From NCBI GenBank assembly GCA_029582265.1, contig CM055827.1:4697423-4761422 (forward strand): a stretch of 64,000 nucleotides of DNA. Direction: 5' to 3'. The translations under genes and the position numbers were made by a program. This stretch comes from Zoroaster sp. YZ-2022 (lineage: Eukaryota; Echinodermata; Asteroidea; Forcipulatida; Zoroasteridae). Positions 37,673 to 46,302 of this stretch are shown here, piece by piece. The notes beneath the pieces are model-generated. The model was not told where the DNA came from. It saw only the letters and a list, made by a program, of their open reading frames with translations, and did no database searches. How positions within the stretch are numbered: position 1 is the stretch's first letter; each line of letters starts with the position of its first letter.

Positions 37673-40370
37673 CAATAAAAATAATAATAATGTAGACTTA
37701 TACGGCGCACGTATCCACCAAACTGGTGCTCAAGGCGCATTACATTATTACCCCTGCTCATCAAGCTCATAAATCATTCCTGAAACCATCTCAGCTCCCT
37801 GGGGAGTATACAGCTCACTTGCTGCCATTACAGCGCATATAGGGCTAATCAAACACAACAACCAACTCTGCCCTCACAGGTACCCATTTACCCCTGGGTG
37901 GAGAGAAGCAATTATGGTAAAGTGTCTTGCTCAAGGACACAAGTACCCCGGTCATGGTTGGGATTCGAACCCACATTTGGCCGAGCGGTCTAGCGCACCG
38001 AACTCAAGTTCTGGTGTTGCCAGCAGCAGGGTGTGGGTTCGTGACACTTGTGTCCTTGAGCAAGGTACAGTACTTACCGGTAACCATAATTGCTTCGTCC
38101 TTAGGATGGGACGTAAAGCCGTAGGTCCCGTGTGTTGTGTAATGCACGTAAAAAAGAATGCGCCTTGAGCACCACTTAGTTGGTGGATACGTGCGCTATA
38201 TAAGTCCACACATTATTATTATTATTATTCTGATGACTCAGCCATCAGAACACAAATCCAATGCACTAAACCGCTCAACCATGGCACTCCATTACATTTT
38301 TCAGACATGTCGCTTTTTCTCTTATATAGCATTCATATAACAAATGTTATATTGTGTTGAGTAAGGTCTGGGTATAAGCAACTACTGTAGAAAAAAACTA
38401 TGAGTGAAATGTACATTATGGCATTAAGAGAGGGCCCAAAACCTCAAAAATATAACGAGAGTAACCATGGAATTGCCCATAAGATTATTTTTTGCAGTGA
38501 ACAATTCTTTTTACTACAGCCTAGCAGAACATGAACCAGTGACCTGTTGAATCAGTGTTGAATCAGTGCACTTTTGGAAACATGCCCTTATCTTCAAAAT
38601 GCACCATGCATTTTTGTTTATCTTTCATATTCAGCACTTGTGGCCTATACTTCTTGCCAGGTAGTAATTTTGTCCCATGAAGAGGTGAAAGTACCAGTTT
38701 CCAACAGTGCTGAATTTTTCCTAAAAAGTGCCCCTGGGAGGATTTTGCAGGACATGGAGTCGTTAGGGTTAATTGAGCTATCCATCCCTACCACTGGTAG
38801 TATCCCAATTGTCAATACATGTTCTTGGGGTGTTAGTTACACCGATTTATGTGTGAGGCTGTGCCGGGTATACGGGTACCAGGATACCCGACCAAAACTG
38901 TCATTACCCAGTTCCATTTTTCGGTTCCAACTACCCATAAACGACTTTTGAAAATTTTGACTTAACATTTAAGCCACACAAATAGAAGTCTCTGATCTTT
39001 TGTAAACATTTTTTGTGTGGGAATGGAGATGCTACAAGTCGTTTTTAAAATAGAGGTGGGAAATTATTATGTTGTAAGTCCACATTTATTATGACTCTAA
39101 TTAGGGTTTTCAGTTTGTACATGCTTGACCGAAGCCCGCCACACGTACAGCGCATCGCCCGCAACAAAAAACATCAAAATTTTAAATCAAATTTTTTTAC
39201 TACTTTTACCTGTCAAAATCTTACATGTAATAGCTCATTGGAAAGCTTATAGTTTCACTCCAGCTATCCAACAATGTACATAAAATAGCAATCGGAAGTA
39301 CATGCGAAAGCCTAGGTTTTTATGAATGAACCACTCTCGTCCCGCCCAGCCTTTCGCGAAGTGTTCCGAGATCGGGTGCATTCGGCGCGTAAAATTTGCC
39401 GCGCTCTGCTGAGGGCATCCACTTCGGAGCTGTCTCAGCACCCGAGTACATTGTGATTGACATGAAAACGGGTTTCCCTATTGAGTCAAAGGGCTGCTTT
39501 ACATACCCATGCTTGCTCGATCTCCATAACTACTCTACAACCGAAGTTACGAAGAGATAAAAAGTAAACACCGTTTTTTCGAGGTGAAATCTTCAAGTTG
39601 AAAGGTAAGAGCGGTGTCTGAATGAATTTTACACCTCTTTTCTATCATATGTGAAAGTTTTGAGCCGTAATTTTGTTTAGTTTTGAGCGGAGTGTATTTT
39701 TACACCCTTTCAAAAGCTCTTATGAGGGAACGAGCACGAACGCCTGTGCGTGTGTATCACGGTGTGTGTAGGCTGATTCAACAGTTTTGGTGTCATTAGG
39801 GATGTACACAGTGTATGGACAGTCGCGCTTCATCGAATGCTGTATATTTGATTAAATAAAACAGGATTCCTCAAAAACTACTCGTCCGATTTTCTTGATT
39901 TAAAAACCATTGTATTTCTTTCATCAAGACCTTTAATTTGATATAAATATTGAGCATATTGGTTTAGGAATAATTTTTCACCTGAAAACCCTACTCTAAT
40001 AAAACAAGAGAAACTTGTTCGTATTGGTTATTATTGTGGAGTGTCGTGGCCGAGCGGTCTAGCTTACCGGACTCAAGTTCTGGTGTTAGCAGCAGAATGT
40101 GGGTTCGAATCCCGGCCGTGACACTTGTGTCCTTGAGCAAGACACTTAACCATAATTGCTTCTCTCCACCCAGGGGTTAAATGGGTACCTGTAAGGGCAG
40201 AGTTGATTGATTAGCCCTTATGCGCTGTAATGGCAGTAATTGAGCTGTACACTCCCCAGGGAGCTGAGATGGTTTCAGGAATGATTTATGAGCCTTATGA
40301 GCAGGGGTAATAATATAATGCGCCTTGAGCACCACTCAGTTGGTGGATACGTGCGCTATATAAGTCCACA

Positions 40371-40401
<31 letters not shown>

Positions 40402-41003
40402 TTATATATTCGGTATCTTAAGATTTCCAATTTCAGATATCCGGTTCTCGAAATAACTGAAAATGCACAGCCTTAATGCTGTGTAGCCAGGGATCATGCA
40501 TCAAGATTTCCATGTTCATTCCAAATATCTTAACTTTTAGAGAAAACAAAATTCATTTGTTTCTTGCCTGTGGAGCCTCAAGCTGAGTATAAAACTGAAA
40601 TATACCTGATCATCTTCTTGCTCTGAACATTCCACAAACACACCATGCTGTCTGCTCCGCCAGTCAGCAGCATCTCCGAGTTAGGTGAGAAGGCACACAC
40701 CCTGATGATGCATTTACCCGAGTGCTGGAGTATGGCCAAGGTCTTGCCCGTCCTCGCATCCCACAGAATGATCTTGCCGTCCGTAGAGCAAGACGCTAGA
40801 ACAGTTCCAAAGGGGCTGAAAGTGCACCAGTGTACATAGTAGGTGTGGCCCAGGAGGGGCGAGACAGGCAGCTCTTGGAAGGTGTTGAGGCTCCACAGCC
40901 TTACCGACTTGTCCCCTGAGCAGGAGGCTAGCGTGGTTGCTGAAAACGAACAGCAGTTGACGTCGGAGCTGTGAGACTTGAGAGTGTGAATCAAAGATGC
41001 CAT
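23194..41003 (-). CDS. WDSUB1: WDSUB1: WD-repeat, SAM and U-box domain protein (complete, 11 coding exons)
   Basis: Coding segments: 41003-40606, 37302-37103, 36857-36759, 35862-35769, 34884-34851, 31431-31391, 30403-30282, 27648-27439, 26139-26062, 24496-24425, 23348-23194. They total 1503 nt (500 aa plus stop) and every junction phase matches. Human WDSUB1 is 476 aa. Residues 1-329 are WD repeats ([45 protein letters not shown] and others). Residues 353-415 are a SAM domain ([20 protein letters not shown]). Residues 428-497 are a U-box ([20 protein letters not shown] then [13 protein letters not shown]). U-box proteins act as E3 ubiquitin ligases, with WD repeats expected to bind partners; the substrate is unknown. 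The start ATG has A at -3 and G at +4. It is transcribed away from FECH. Its introns are full of mobile elements. Confidence 0.93.
24425..24496 (-). CDS. WDSUB1: WDSUB1 coding exon 10, U-box part 1 (72 nt)
   Basis: Acceptor TTGTTTTGGCAG|AT and donor GCAGCTG|GTGAGT. It reads [20 protein letters not shown], the canonical U-box start. Phase 1 to 1. Confidence 0.93.
24615..25831. mobile_element. hAT-like element in WDSUB1 intron 9
   Basis: Ends TAGGCTTGGGCGATA and, in complement, TATCTCCCAAGCCTA match the 15789-16204 family. Flanking octamers AATGGATT and CATGTATT agree at 6 of 8 bases, consistent with an aged 8-bp duplication. The 1.2-kb interior shows no intact transposase. Confidence 0.75.
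26062..26139 (-). CDS. WDSUB1: WDSUB1 coding exon 9, SAM-to-U-box linker (78 nt)
   Basis: Acceptor TTCCCCCCACAG|AGG and donor CCCTCAG|GTGACG. It reads [20 protein letters not shown], aligning with the SLGLRSKVLRKIEEL end of the SAM domain. Phase 1 to 1 supports it strongly. Confidence 0.87.
26215..26600. mobile_element. TTAA-flanked MITE, right end replaced by SINE
   Basis: It starts TTAA-A-CCCTTCTACAATCAG and parallels the complete copy at 34484-34791, including GAAACAACCCATTCAGGCCA. At GTGGATCGGAGTGGCC it passes straight into a SINE, and the terminal GTAGGAGGG is missing. Confidence 0.7.
26597..26966 (+). mobile_element. tRNA-derived SINE with ATT tail
   Basis: It has the head GTGGCCGAGCGGTCTAGC, the B box GGGTTCGAATCACGGCC, the CCACCCAGGGGTTAAATGGG body and the GCGCCTTGAGCACCACTTAG end, followed by about nine ATT units. 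Confidence 0.9.
27021..27240 (+). mobile_element. Second tRNA-derived SINE family, with 12-bp target duplication
   Basis: AGGATCTATCCA flanks both sides (27009-27020 and 27241-27252). The tRNA-like part (27083-27157) has A box GGTGGTCGAGAGGTTAAGAC and B box GGGTTCGAATCCCGCC. The 3' part ends CGGTGTAGGGCAAAATTAAA. The acceptor stem is imperfect, so it is not a tRNA gene. A 3' fragment of the same family is at 30732-30822. Confidence 0.85.
27439..27648 (-). CDS. WDSUB1: WDSUB1 coding exon 8, SAM domain (210 nt)
   Basis: Acceptor TTAATCACAG|CTGAT and donor GAGTCA|GTGAGT. It reads a Pro-rich linker, then [20 protein letters not shown] and [20 protein letters not shown]. Phase 1 to 1. Confidence 0.93.
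27640..27860. repeat. 81-bp direct repeat, 2 copies plus remnant
   Basis: TTTGAATCAAGATATACATT recurs at 27720 and 27801, and once more near 28580 beyond an inserted element. It overlaps the start of WDSUB1 exon 8 only at its edge. Confidence 0.7.
27861..28540. mobile_element. Inverted-repeat DNA element with TTCACACTGT ends
   Basis: GGCCTTTTCACACTGTCC on the left is mirrored by GAACAGTGTGAACG on the right. It splits the 81-bp repeat. The interior is unusually GC-rich, with AACCGGTTCC and a TACATGTACA-rich palindromic patch at 28165-28215. The ends resemble PIF/Harbinger-type elements (inference). Confidence 0.55.
28800..29173. mobile_element. TTAACCCTAACC-ended MITE, left arm of an inverted pair
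   Basis: It begins TTAA-CCCTAACC and ends GTTAGGG-ATAA. It contains two copies of CTTTGCTAAAGTGAAGGATT. It is inverted and repeated at about 30495-31115. Confidence 0.7.
29198..29896. mobile_element. LTR retroelement in miniature (TRIM-like) with 5-bp target duplication
   Basis: Both repeats start TGTAATG and end ATTACA: LTR 1 at 29198-29407 and LTR 2 at 29734-29896. They share a near-identical core of about 90 bp (GCCGCCCTCTATTGACGAAG). A purine tract (A-run then GGGAGA) directly precedes LTR 2. The element is flanked by GTACC at 29193-29197 and 29897-29901. The internal region is only about 330 bp with no gag or pol. It sits in WDSUB1 intron 7. The primer-binding site is not clear. Confidence 0.8.
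30282..30403 (-). CDS. WDSUB1: WDSUB1 coding exon 7 (122 nt)
   Basis: Acceptor TTGGGCAG|TTATG and donor ATCAT|GTAAGA. It reads [20 protein letters not shown] then [13 protein letters not shown], the last WD blade. Phase 2 to 1. Complementary inverted repeats flank it in both introns. Confidence 0.92.
30495..31115. mobile_element. Right arm of the inverted MITE pair, with internal 45-50 bp repeats
   Basis: In reverse complement this matches 28800-29173 over most of its length (GGAAAGGCAAGTATGCCTAA and others). The left part at 30500-30670 repeats CATAACCTGAATCCTCC about four times. A SINE 3' fragment interrupts it at 30732-30822. Confidence 0.75.
30732..30822 (+). mobile_element. 3' fragment of the second SINE family
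   Basis: CTGTGTAGTTTTTTCACAGA through GGTGTAGGGCAAAATTAAAT matches the 3' half of 27021-27240. Confidence 0.8.
31138..31205 (+). other. tRNA-like sequence, SINE head or pseudogene
   Basis: AACTTGGTAGAGCACC and CCCAGGTTCGAGTCCTG resemble tRNA A and B boxes. No clean acceptor stem is formed. Confidence 0.45.
31391..31431 (-). CDS. WDSUB1: WDSUB1 coding exon 6, 41-nt microexon
   Basis: Acceptor TTGTTGTTACAG|CTT and donor TTCTCG|GTAAGT. It reads [13 protein letters not shown], then R with exon 7, aligning with the ENILHTLTQHTR stretch of the family. Phase 0 to 2. Confidence 0.88.
31586..32374. mobile_element. AGGCC-A(n)-ended inverted-repeat element
   Basis: AAGGCCAAAAAAAAAAGATG then TTGAGTTGCCCTCCA on the left is mirrored by TGGAGGGCAACTCAACAATT with a T run and GGCCTA on the right. 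The interior has four diverged repeats of ATTGCGACTCAATCTAC-like sequence at 31790-32070. Confidence 0.75.
32410..32667. mobile_element. Tc1/mariner-like MITE
   Basis: TACTACTCAAAACAATT at the left is matched by AATTGTTTTGAGTAGTA at the right, with TA on each side. Inner repeats CGGAACACCGGA and TCCGGTGTTCC extend the match. Length is 258 bp, no coding potential. Confidence 0.8.
33059..34050. mobile_element. 992-bp foldback element with subrepeated arms
   Basis: The outer ends TATGGAGGTCGAAAAGTGGA and TCCACTTTTCGACCTCCATA are perfect complements. The arms (about 350 and 490 bp) mirror each other and are built of repeated AAAAGCAGATGTCCACTTTT-type blocks. The 150-bp centre (33410-33560) is unique. 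TGAGTG flanks both sides (33053-33058 and 34051-34056). No protein is encoded. It lies in WDSUB1 intron 5. Confidence 0.88.
34484..34791. mobile_element. TTAA-type MITE, complete 308-bp copy
   Basis: CCCTCCTAC at the left and GTAGGAGGG at the right are followed by TTAA on the right (TCAA on the left). TTAA targets and CCCT-starting ends fit the piggyBac superfamily (inference). It contains the sequence amplified at 52493-58743 in single copy, reverse orientation. Confidence 0.8.
34851..34884 (-). CDS. WDSUB1: WDSUB1 coding exon 5, 34-nt microexon
   Basis: Acceptor GAATTTCTACAG|GGG and donor AATCCG|GTGAGA. It reads [12 protein letters not shown] across the junction and completes the blade begun in exon 4. 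Phase 2 to 0. It is too short to be found without protein comparison. Confidence 0.88.
34968..35253. mobile_element. TTAA-type MITE, second subfamily, forward copy
   Basis: It is flanked by TTAA at both ends, with CCCTCCTAC and GTAGGAGGG termini. The interior repeats TTCAAATGGT/ACCATTTGAA words, so it can fold on itself. Confidence 0.82.
35328..35696. mobile_element. TTAA-type MITE, second subfamily, inverted copy
   Basis: It is the same element as 34968-35253 in opposite orientation, 74 bp away: the CTACTTCTGGTACC end is now left and the GTCAAACACTAGGAGGG end right. TTAA lies on both sides. Confidence 0.82.
35769..35862 (-). CDS. WDSUB1: WDSUB1 coding exon 4 (94 nt)
   Basis: Acceptor GACCTCTGCAG|AT and donor TCAGG|GTGAGT. 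It reads [20 protein letters not shown] then SILASG. Phase 1 to 2. Confidence 0.92.
36759..36857 (-). CDS. WDSUB1: WDSUB1 coding exon 3 (99 nt)
   Basis: Acceptor TTTTGTTTGCAG|ATCC and donor TCCCAG|GTAAAT. It reads [20 protein letters not shown], matching the LASCGQD blade of the human protein. Phase 1 to 1. Confidence 0.9.
37103..37302 (-). CDS. WDSUB1: WDSUB1 coding exon 2 (200 nt)
   Basis: Acceptor GTCGACAG|GACC and donor CAGCAG|GTAGGG. It reads [20 protein letters not shown] then [15 protein letters not shown], a full WD blade. Enters phase 2, leaves phase 1. Confidence 0.92.
37636..38290 (-). mobile_element. tRNA-derived SINE (minus) split by another SINE
   Basis: From the AAT-rich tail (37636-37692) it runs through GCGCATTACATTATTACCCC and GGATTCGAACCCACA to 37975. 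The head resumes at 38233 (TGATGACTCAGCCATCAGAA ... AACCGCTCAACCATGGCACT). Confidence 0.85.
37976..38232 (+). mobile_element. Younger SINE nested in the previous one
   Basis: The head GGCCGAGCGGTCTAGCGCAC is followed by a different central domain (TTAGGATGGGACGTAAAGCC) but the common 3' end GGTGGATACGTGCGCTATAT and ATT tail. This gives an age order: minus-strand SINE first, plus-strand SINE later. Confidence 0.85.
38562..38768 (-). mobile_element. Truncated TTAACCCTAA-type MITE
   Basis: Reverse complement of 63711-63972, retaining the GTTAGGG-TTAA end and truncated at CAGTGCACTTTTGG. Confidence 0.75.
38857..40475. mobile_element. hAT-like element (GGCTGTGC ends) with nested insertions
   Basis: GGCTGTGCCGGGTATACGGG on the left and GCACAGCC on the right match the 16920-17450 family. 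Inside lie an inverted-repeat element at about 39098-40005 (TAATTAGGGTTTTCAG and CTGAAAACCCTACTCTAA) and a SINE at 40037-40400. Confidence 0.65.
40037..40400 (+). mobile_element. tRNA-derived SINE with ATT tail
   Basis: Complete copy: head GTGTCGTGGCCGAGCGGTCT, B box GGGTTCGAATCCCGGCC, CACCCAGGGGTTAAATGGGT body, (ATT) tail at 40372-40400. Confidence 0.92.
40606..41003 (-). CDS. WDSUB1: WDSUB1 coding exon 1 (398 nt)
   Basis: It encodes residues 1-132, starting [20 protein letters not shown], and covers the first three WD blades. The donor is ATCAG|GTATAT, phase 2. Confidence 0.93.
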
Positions 41004-41260
41004 AGTGCAGTCCTCCGATGAGTTTTCAAATCATCAGTTTAGTCTGCCACAAAAAAAGGTAAAAACAAACAACAAAAATTAAAAGCACTCGTCCAGATAA
41101 GCAGAAAACAATGATGGGGTTAGGGAGAGGGCTGTCCTGAATAGCCGACAATTAGCACTAAGCAAAGGAAGAGACATGTGAATGCACAGCACAAATTCAC
41201 AGGGAGGTTCCCACTAAGACTGTGTCGGGTATCCGTTCAGATATTGATATAGTCTCATTC
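41004..41260. promoter_or_regulatory. Probable WDSUB1 5' region
   Basis: Sequence directly upstream of the WDSUB1 ATG. No TATA box or named operator is recognised; the promoter role is inferred from position only. Confidence 0.3.
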
Positions 41261-41681
41261 TAGGGCCAATACACCGGACTCCCTTTGTATCCTTGGCCCT
41301 AACCCCAGTGCACAATTTTATTAGCCTGCAATCTAAAATTTTGTGATTAGGTAAGCTTATCCAAGCAGACACTTTTGGCATGAAGTTCGCTATTGTGAGA
41401 GTGGTAATTTTTGTTAAATTTAAATTTTATTATATTTTTTTAAATTAACGTTAATTTCAACAAAGGTTTCTAAAATTTCATTAAAGTGAAATCCCAGAAT
41501 AATGGATTTTATGCCAAAAGTGTCTGCTTGGGCCTGGGCAAGGTTACCTAATCATTAGTGTTGGTTTTAGGTTGTAATAATTAGCAGATCAAAAGTTGAA
41601 AAAAGAAGAAAAATCACACCTTTTAATGTACATGCGCAGTTAGGGCCAAGGATACGGAGTGCGTCCAGTGCATTGGCCCTA
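41261..41681. mobile_element. MITE with nested inverted repeats
   Basis: The left end TAGGGCCAATACACCGGACT is mirrored by a right end reading GTCCAGTGCATTGGCCCTA. Further in, AAGCAGACACTTTTGGCAT mirrors ATGCCAAAAGTGTCTGCTT. The right half is carried again in the duplicated block at 42193. Confidence 0.75.
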
Positions 41682-42192
41682 AGGGCCTAACATTGGTTGG
41701 GGCTCAATATCGATACAATGGAAATGCTAATGCACAGATACATGTATATCCTCAATTTACCCTAAATGATGCACCTAAGGTTATATAATCAACTGGACGG
41801 TAACTTACTAATGAAATTAGCAGTTTGGTGTTTCAGTTTGTTTCAGTGAAGGATTCTCTTGTAAAATGCTGAATTTCAATGCATGATCATACGCGTGGAC
41901 GTCTTGAGCGCCGTTTTTTGAGACGCACAGAATTGTGGTCGTCAAAAAATTGATGTTGGTATAATGACTCACCCCCAAACTGTTGAAGTTGATGGGGGCA
42001 CAGAAAATGTACCCAAGAAGAAAAACAGTTGAATCATGTTTCATCTTATTCCAGATGGTTGTAAAATTGTTTTTAATCTTGAAAAATAAAATACTGTTTT
42101 CGATTTAAAAAAAAAAAAGGGCCTATAATTTGGAGAAGCTCTCAAAACTTTTAATCAATATTCTTGAAAGACCAATAAAATGGAAGGTGGTA
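41586..42192. repeat. 0.6-kb tandem duplication, copy A
   Basis: It is nearly identical to 42193-42791. It contains a 75-codon minus-strand frame (41817-42044, starting MKHDSTVFLLGYIFCAPIN) that stays open in all three copies of the repeat in this window. I do not call it a gene. Confidence 0.92.
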
Positions 42193-42791
42193 AGATCAAA
42201 AGTTGAAAAAAGAAGAAAAATCACACCTTTTAATGTACATGCGCAGTTAGGGCCAAGGATACGGAGTGCGTCCAGTGCATTGGCCCTAAGGGCCTAACAT
42301 TGGTTGGGGCTCAATATCGATACAATGGAAATGCTAATGCACAGATATATCCTCAATTTACCCTAAATGATGCACCTAAGGTTATATAATCAACTGGACG
42401 GTAACTTACTAATGAAATTAGCAGTTTGGTGTTTCAGTTTGTTTCAGTGAAGGATTCTCTTGTAAAATGCTGAATTTCAATGCATGATCATACGCGTGGA
42501 CGTCTTGAGCTGCTTTTGAGACGCACAGAATTGTGGTCGTCAAAAAATTGATGTTGGTATAATGACTCACCCCCAAACTGTTGAAGTTGATGGGGGCACA
42601 GAAAATGTACCCAAGAAGAAAAACAGTTGAATCATGTTTCATCTTATTCCAGATGGTTGTAAAATTGTTTTTAATCTTGAAAAATAAAATACTGTTTTCG
42701 ATTTAAAAAAAAAAAAGGGCCTATAATTTGGAGAAGCTCTCAAAACTTTTAATCAATATTCTTGAAAGACCAATAAAATGGAAGGTGGTAA
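42193..42791. repeat. 0.6-kb tandem duplication, copy B
   Basis: It differs from copy A by a 6-bp deletion near 42344, a 3-bp in-frame change near 42511 and few substitutions, so the duplication is recent. Confidence 0.92.
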
Positions 42792-43700
42792 AAAAAATTG
42801 CAAAAAGTACTTTAAAACTTTGAAATGTGTAAAAATGCTGTTAACATTTTGTCAAATAAAAGATTTCTTTTCATAACCATGATATTAATGTTTCATTTTC
42901 TCAATAATTTTCCACTACCGTCGAAATAAACACCAACGAATTAAGTAGTCTTCGTTCGCTTCTTCTATAAGTATAAGGAATGTGTCCATTTTGAGGATCA
43001 GTATTTCTTTAAAAAATCATTGCAAATGCAAAGCATTCATATGTTTTGGTTTCCACAGACAACAGCTTGTTGACGGCATAGAACAATAAAATCACAGATG
43101 TTCGTGAAAAAAAATTGAGGTCATGTAAATCTCCTACTAGTATTTGTATCTAGTAAAATCAGTGGTTAAACAACTTTTTCCACTTTCACAAGCACTAACT
43201 TTCCATTAAATCATACAATTTCACTATGATTTTTATTTTTGTAACAAGCATGACTTAGATAAGTTTATGCAACTAGTAATACGCCATAGTTTTGTAAGTT
43301 TTCCGAGAAATGCTGAGCCAAAGATAGGTGCGTCATTTCACGAGTGCGGCGAATTACGTACATGGACGATATCGTGGTGGTGGTAGCTAATAAATGCTTA
43401 CAATTAAATCTAAATAATCTATATTATACTTACATTATTCAAAAAACATGTCAAATCATTAAATATGCTGGTGGTTTTGAGTAGGCCTACTTCCAATCAG
43501 CTCAAAACATGTATTTGCACAGCACTTCGTCATGATCACCTGAACTTTAATCAGACATGTCATTTAATTTTAGTTTTTACGTCATGTTAAGGGTTTTGCG
43601 TCCGAATTTCAGATAATGCCCAACTGAAGTTTGTAATATTCATATTTTAGTTTCCCCTGTTTTTACTATTATGATATTTTCTTTATTCTAATACCAAGAA
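42792..43700. other. Non-coding; shared repeat then unique sequence
   Basis: Positions 42792-43128 continue the dispersed repeat, also at 47815-48140. After that I recognise nothing. Confidence 0.5.
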
Positions 43701-43822
<122 letters not shown>

Positions 43823-44165
43823 ATATTGGGGTTGTTTGTGTGTTTCTGTTTGTTTGTTTTGTTTTATTTAGTTTTTAATTTATTTTTATTTTTATTTTTT
43901 TATGGAGTGGCTTCAGCACCCCCCCCCCCCCCCCCACCCCCCGCTTCCTCAGAGTTTTCTTGGATCCGGCATAGTTAGCACTGAGGCTGCGCCGCTTCAA
44001 CAAACATTCTATAAATTATCTATATTATATATAAGTTAGTATTTAAGCATCCGGTAGGTTAGCTGGGGGAGCGGGTGGGGGTGGCGGGGAGGGGGGAGGA
44101 AAGAAAAACCAACAACCTTAAAATATGTATTAAATACAAATCCCATGGTCCATTGGGCTACACAC

Positions 44166-46294
44166 CAGTGTTGTTGACTCGAGTCGGTGACTCGGACTCG
44201 AGTCCGACTCGAGTCGCCAATTTTTGTGACTTGCGACTTGACTTGACTTGGACAAAAATGACTTGGGACTTGACTTGACTTGGACAAAAATGACTTGTGA
44301 CTTGACTTGACTTGAGTAAATTTGACTTGACGACATTGCAAGTCATCATGTATTTTAGGTTGTTTTATTACATGTATTTTTCTGGTCAATCCGGCCACGG
44401 CAGCCGAATACTTTTGTGACGGGAAAAAAATGCCGTCGCGAATTTTATATCTATACGTAATACATAATAATAGTGTATACTGTACACGTATGTGCCTTGT
44501 ACTGTAAAGTGTACGCTACATGTCTAGTCTTCAACACAATCCGTCGTAGTGGAAGAAGTGGGCTATTACTGGTAAAGGCATTGCATTAATATTCAAAATA
44601 ATTTATACAAACGGCTGGAACGAGGTTATAGCGACATTGTTAATTGTATTAAGAATTTGTAAAGTGTTGAACAAATTATCGCAAATTTTTCGTAAAACAA
44701 AACCGAATAGCTATTTTGACTCAAATTATGTTTATTATGTGTGTAATCATTAAAGGGTACATGTTTTTTTTTTTAAATGTTTTACTCCGTAAAAAGGGAA
44801 TTTTAAAATATTTTACGAACGTAATTTTTAAATTCTCCTTACATCACCTATGCAAGCGTTGTCAGAGTTGTCAACACAGAATCAGTAAGGATTTCATGCA
44901 CAACGTTGTAATGCACTGGAGTCCGTGATTTTAACAAATGTATTGTTTGTGACAATTAACAGCGACCGAATAACTAAGAAGCAGCAATTACTAGTTTTTG
45001 GGGCGTATACAAAATTTATCTTCTTCCAAATTACCAAATTCCGAGGCCCATATAAGAGTGTAAATTACCATCCGTCGGTTTCCGTCCTGGGAGAAAAATG
45101 AATTGTCCCGCGTGTAACAGCTTCAACCGTCTGCAAATTTTCATACAAATATTGAAATGAACCACTCTAAATACATGTTACCTACGCTAGATTGATAATT
45201 TTCAGATTAAAAAAAATTAAAACCTCAATCGCTTCTTTCTATACTTTCCACACAACCCCCATAATTTCTGGACCGAATTGATGAAAAACTACCTGGTTCC
45301 CTGTTTTGTAAATAACATTGAATTCAGATGCGGACACCAACAAAAACAATGACGCACTACACAATTTGTGAAGCGTTAACGTCATACTTGGATTTGTTTG
45401 TGAGTTTCTGGTCTTCAATAGTCATTTATTTACCTCCCATCATGTTATCACTTGTTTTTCATTTATTTTATTCAATCAGCAACTTATATTAATGAAGTAA
45501 AATACGTCTAAACATCTTCAATAAAGTGTCAATCTTTAGGCCTACAGTATTTTGAGCCTATACGTTTCACCATATATTTCCCTTCACATGTACTGCACGA
45601 TACACGGTACACGTGTGTGCGTTTGTATAGTTTTCTAGAAAATATTGCCCGATGATTACAGCAAGGTTTCGCGGCTAATTCGAGATAAATGTGTCAATTA
45701 TGTATATCCTATAAACAACAAATGACAAACACTGGATTTATTCTCACTGCCAAGATAGGGAACATGACAAACAGAACATTATTATAGGCCAAAAAAAAAA
45801 AAAAAAAGTCTCCGGTTTCTGGTGATCTCCGTGCGCGTGGCCTCAGCTAGACCTGCACGTCGGCATTTTATTATATTATTTTTTTGCTATGAAACGATGT
45901 CCAATCGCAGCCACACTTTTTCACATAGGGGTATAAACGTTTGGCTGATTTGTGAGTCCTCTCTTAGCCACCATACTTTGTATAATGGGAAATTTGGTCC
46001 CCGCCTATACATGTAAAAAAAAATTTAAACAAAACAAAACAAACAAAAAACAAAATCGCGTCACCGCACCAATTTTGAAACTGGAGACTTTTTTAGCCTT
46101 ATTCGGGACGATAAATGACTTGTGACTTGACTTGACTTGAGAAAATTTGACTTGTGACTTGACTTGACTTGGGAAAATTTGACTTGTGACTTGACTTGAC
46201 TTGAGAAAATTTGACTTGAGACTTGACTTGACTTGAGAACATTTGACTTGTGACTTGACTTGACTTGAGAAAAAATGACTTGGTTACAACACTG
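44166..46294. mobile_element. 2.1-kb hAT-like element with 8-bp target duplication
   Basis: Ends CAGTGTTGTTGACTCGAG and GGTTACAACACTG are flanked by CTACACAC at 44158-44165 and 46295-46302. Subterminal zones are arrays of GACTTGACTTG: about 3 units at left (44220-44330) and 6 at right (46115-46275), on opposite strands relative to each end. No transposase frame remains. A second element (45785-46101) is nested in it. Confidence 0.88.
45785..46101. mobile_element. AGGCC-A(n)-ended MITE nested in the hAT-like element
   Basis: TAGGCC plus an A-run then GTCTCCGGTTTCTGG on the left; GAAACTGGAGACTTTTTTAG on the right. The interior (ACGATGTCCAATCGCAGCCA) recurs inverted at 51650-52025. Confidence 0.75.
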
Positions 46295-46302
46295 CTACAC
46301 AC

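Noticed and set aside
38760..38772. Telomere-type repeat (GTTAGGGTTAA), also at 63966
   Set aside because: Only one unit; it is the end of a TTAACCCTAA MITE.
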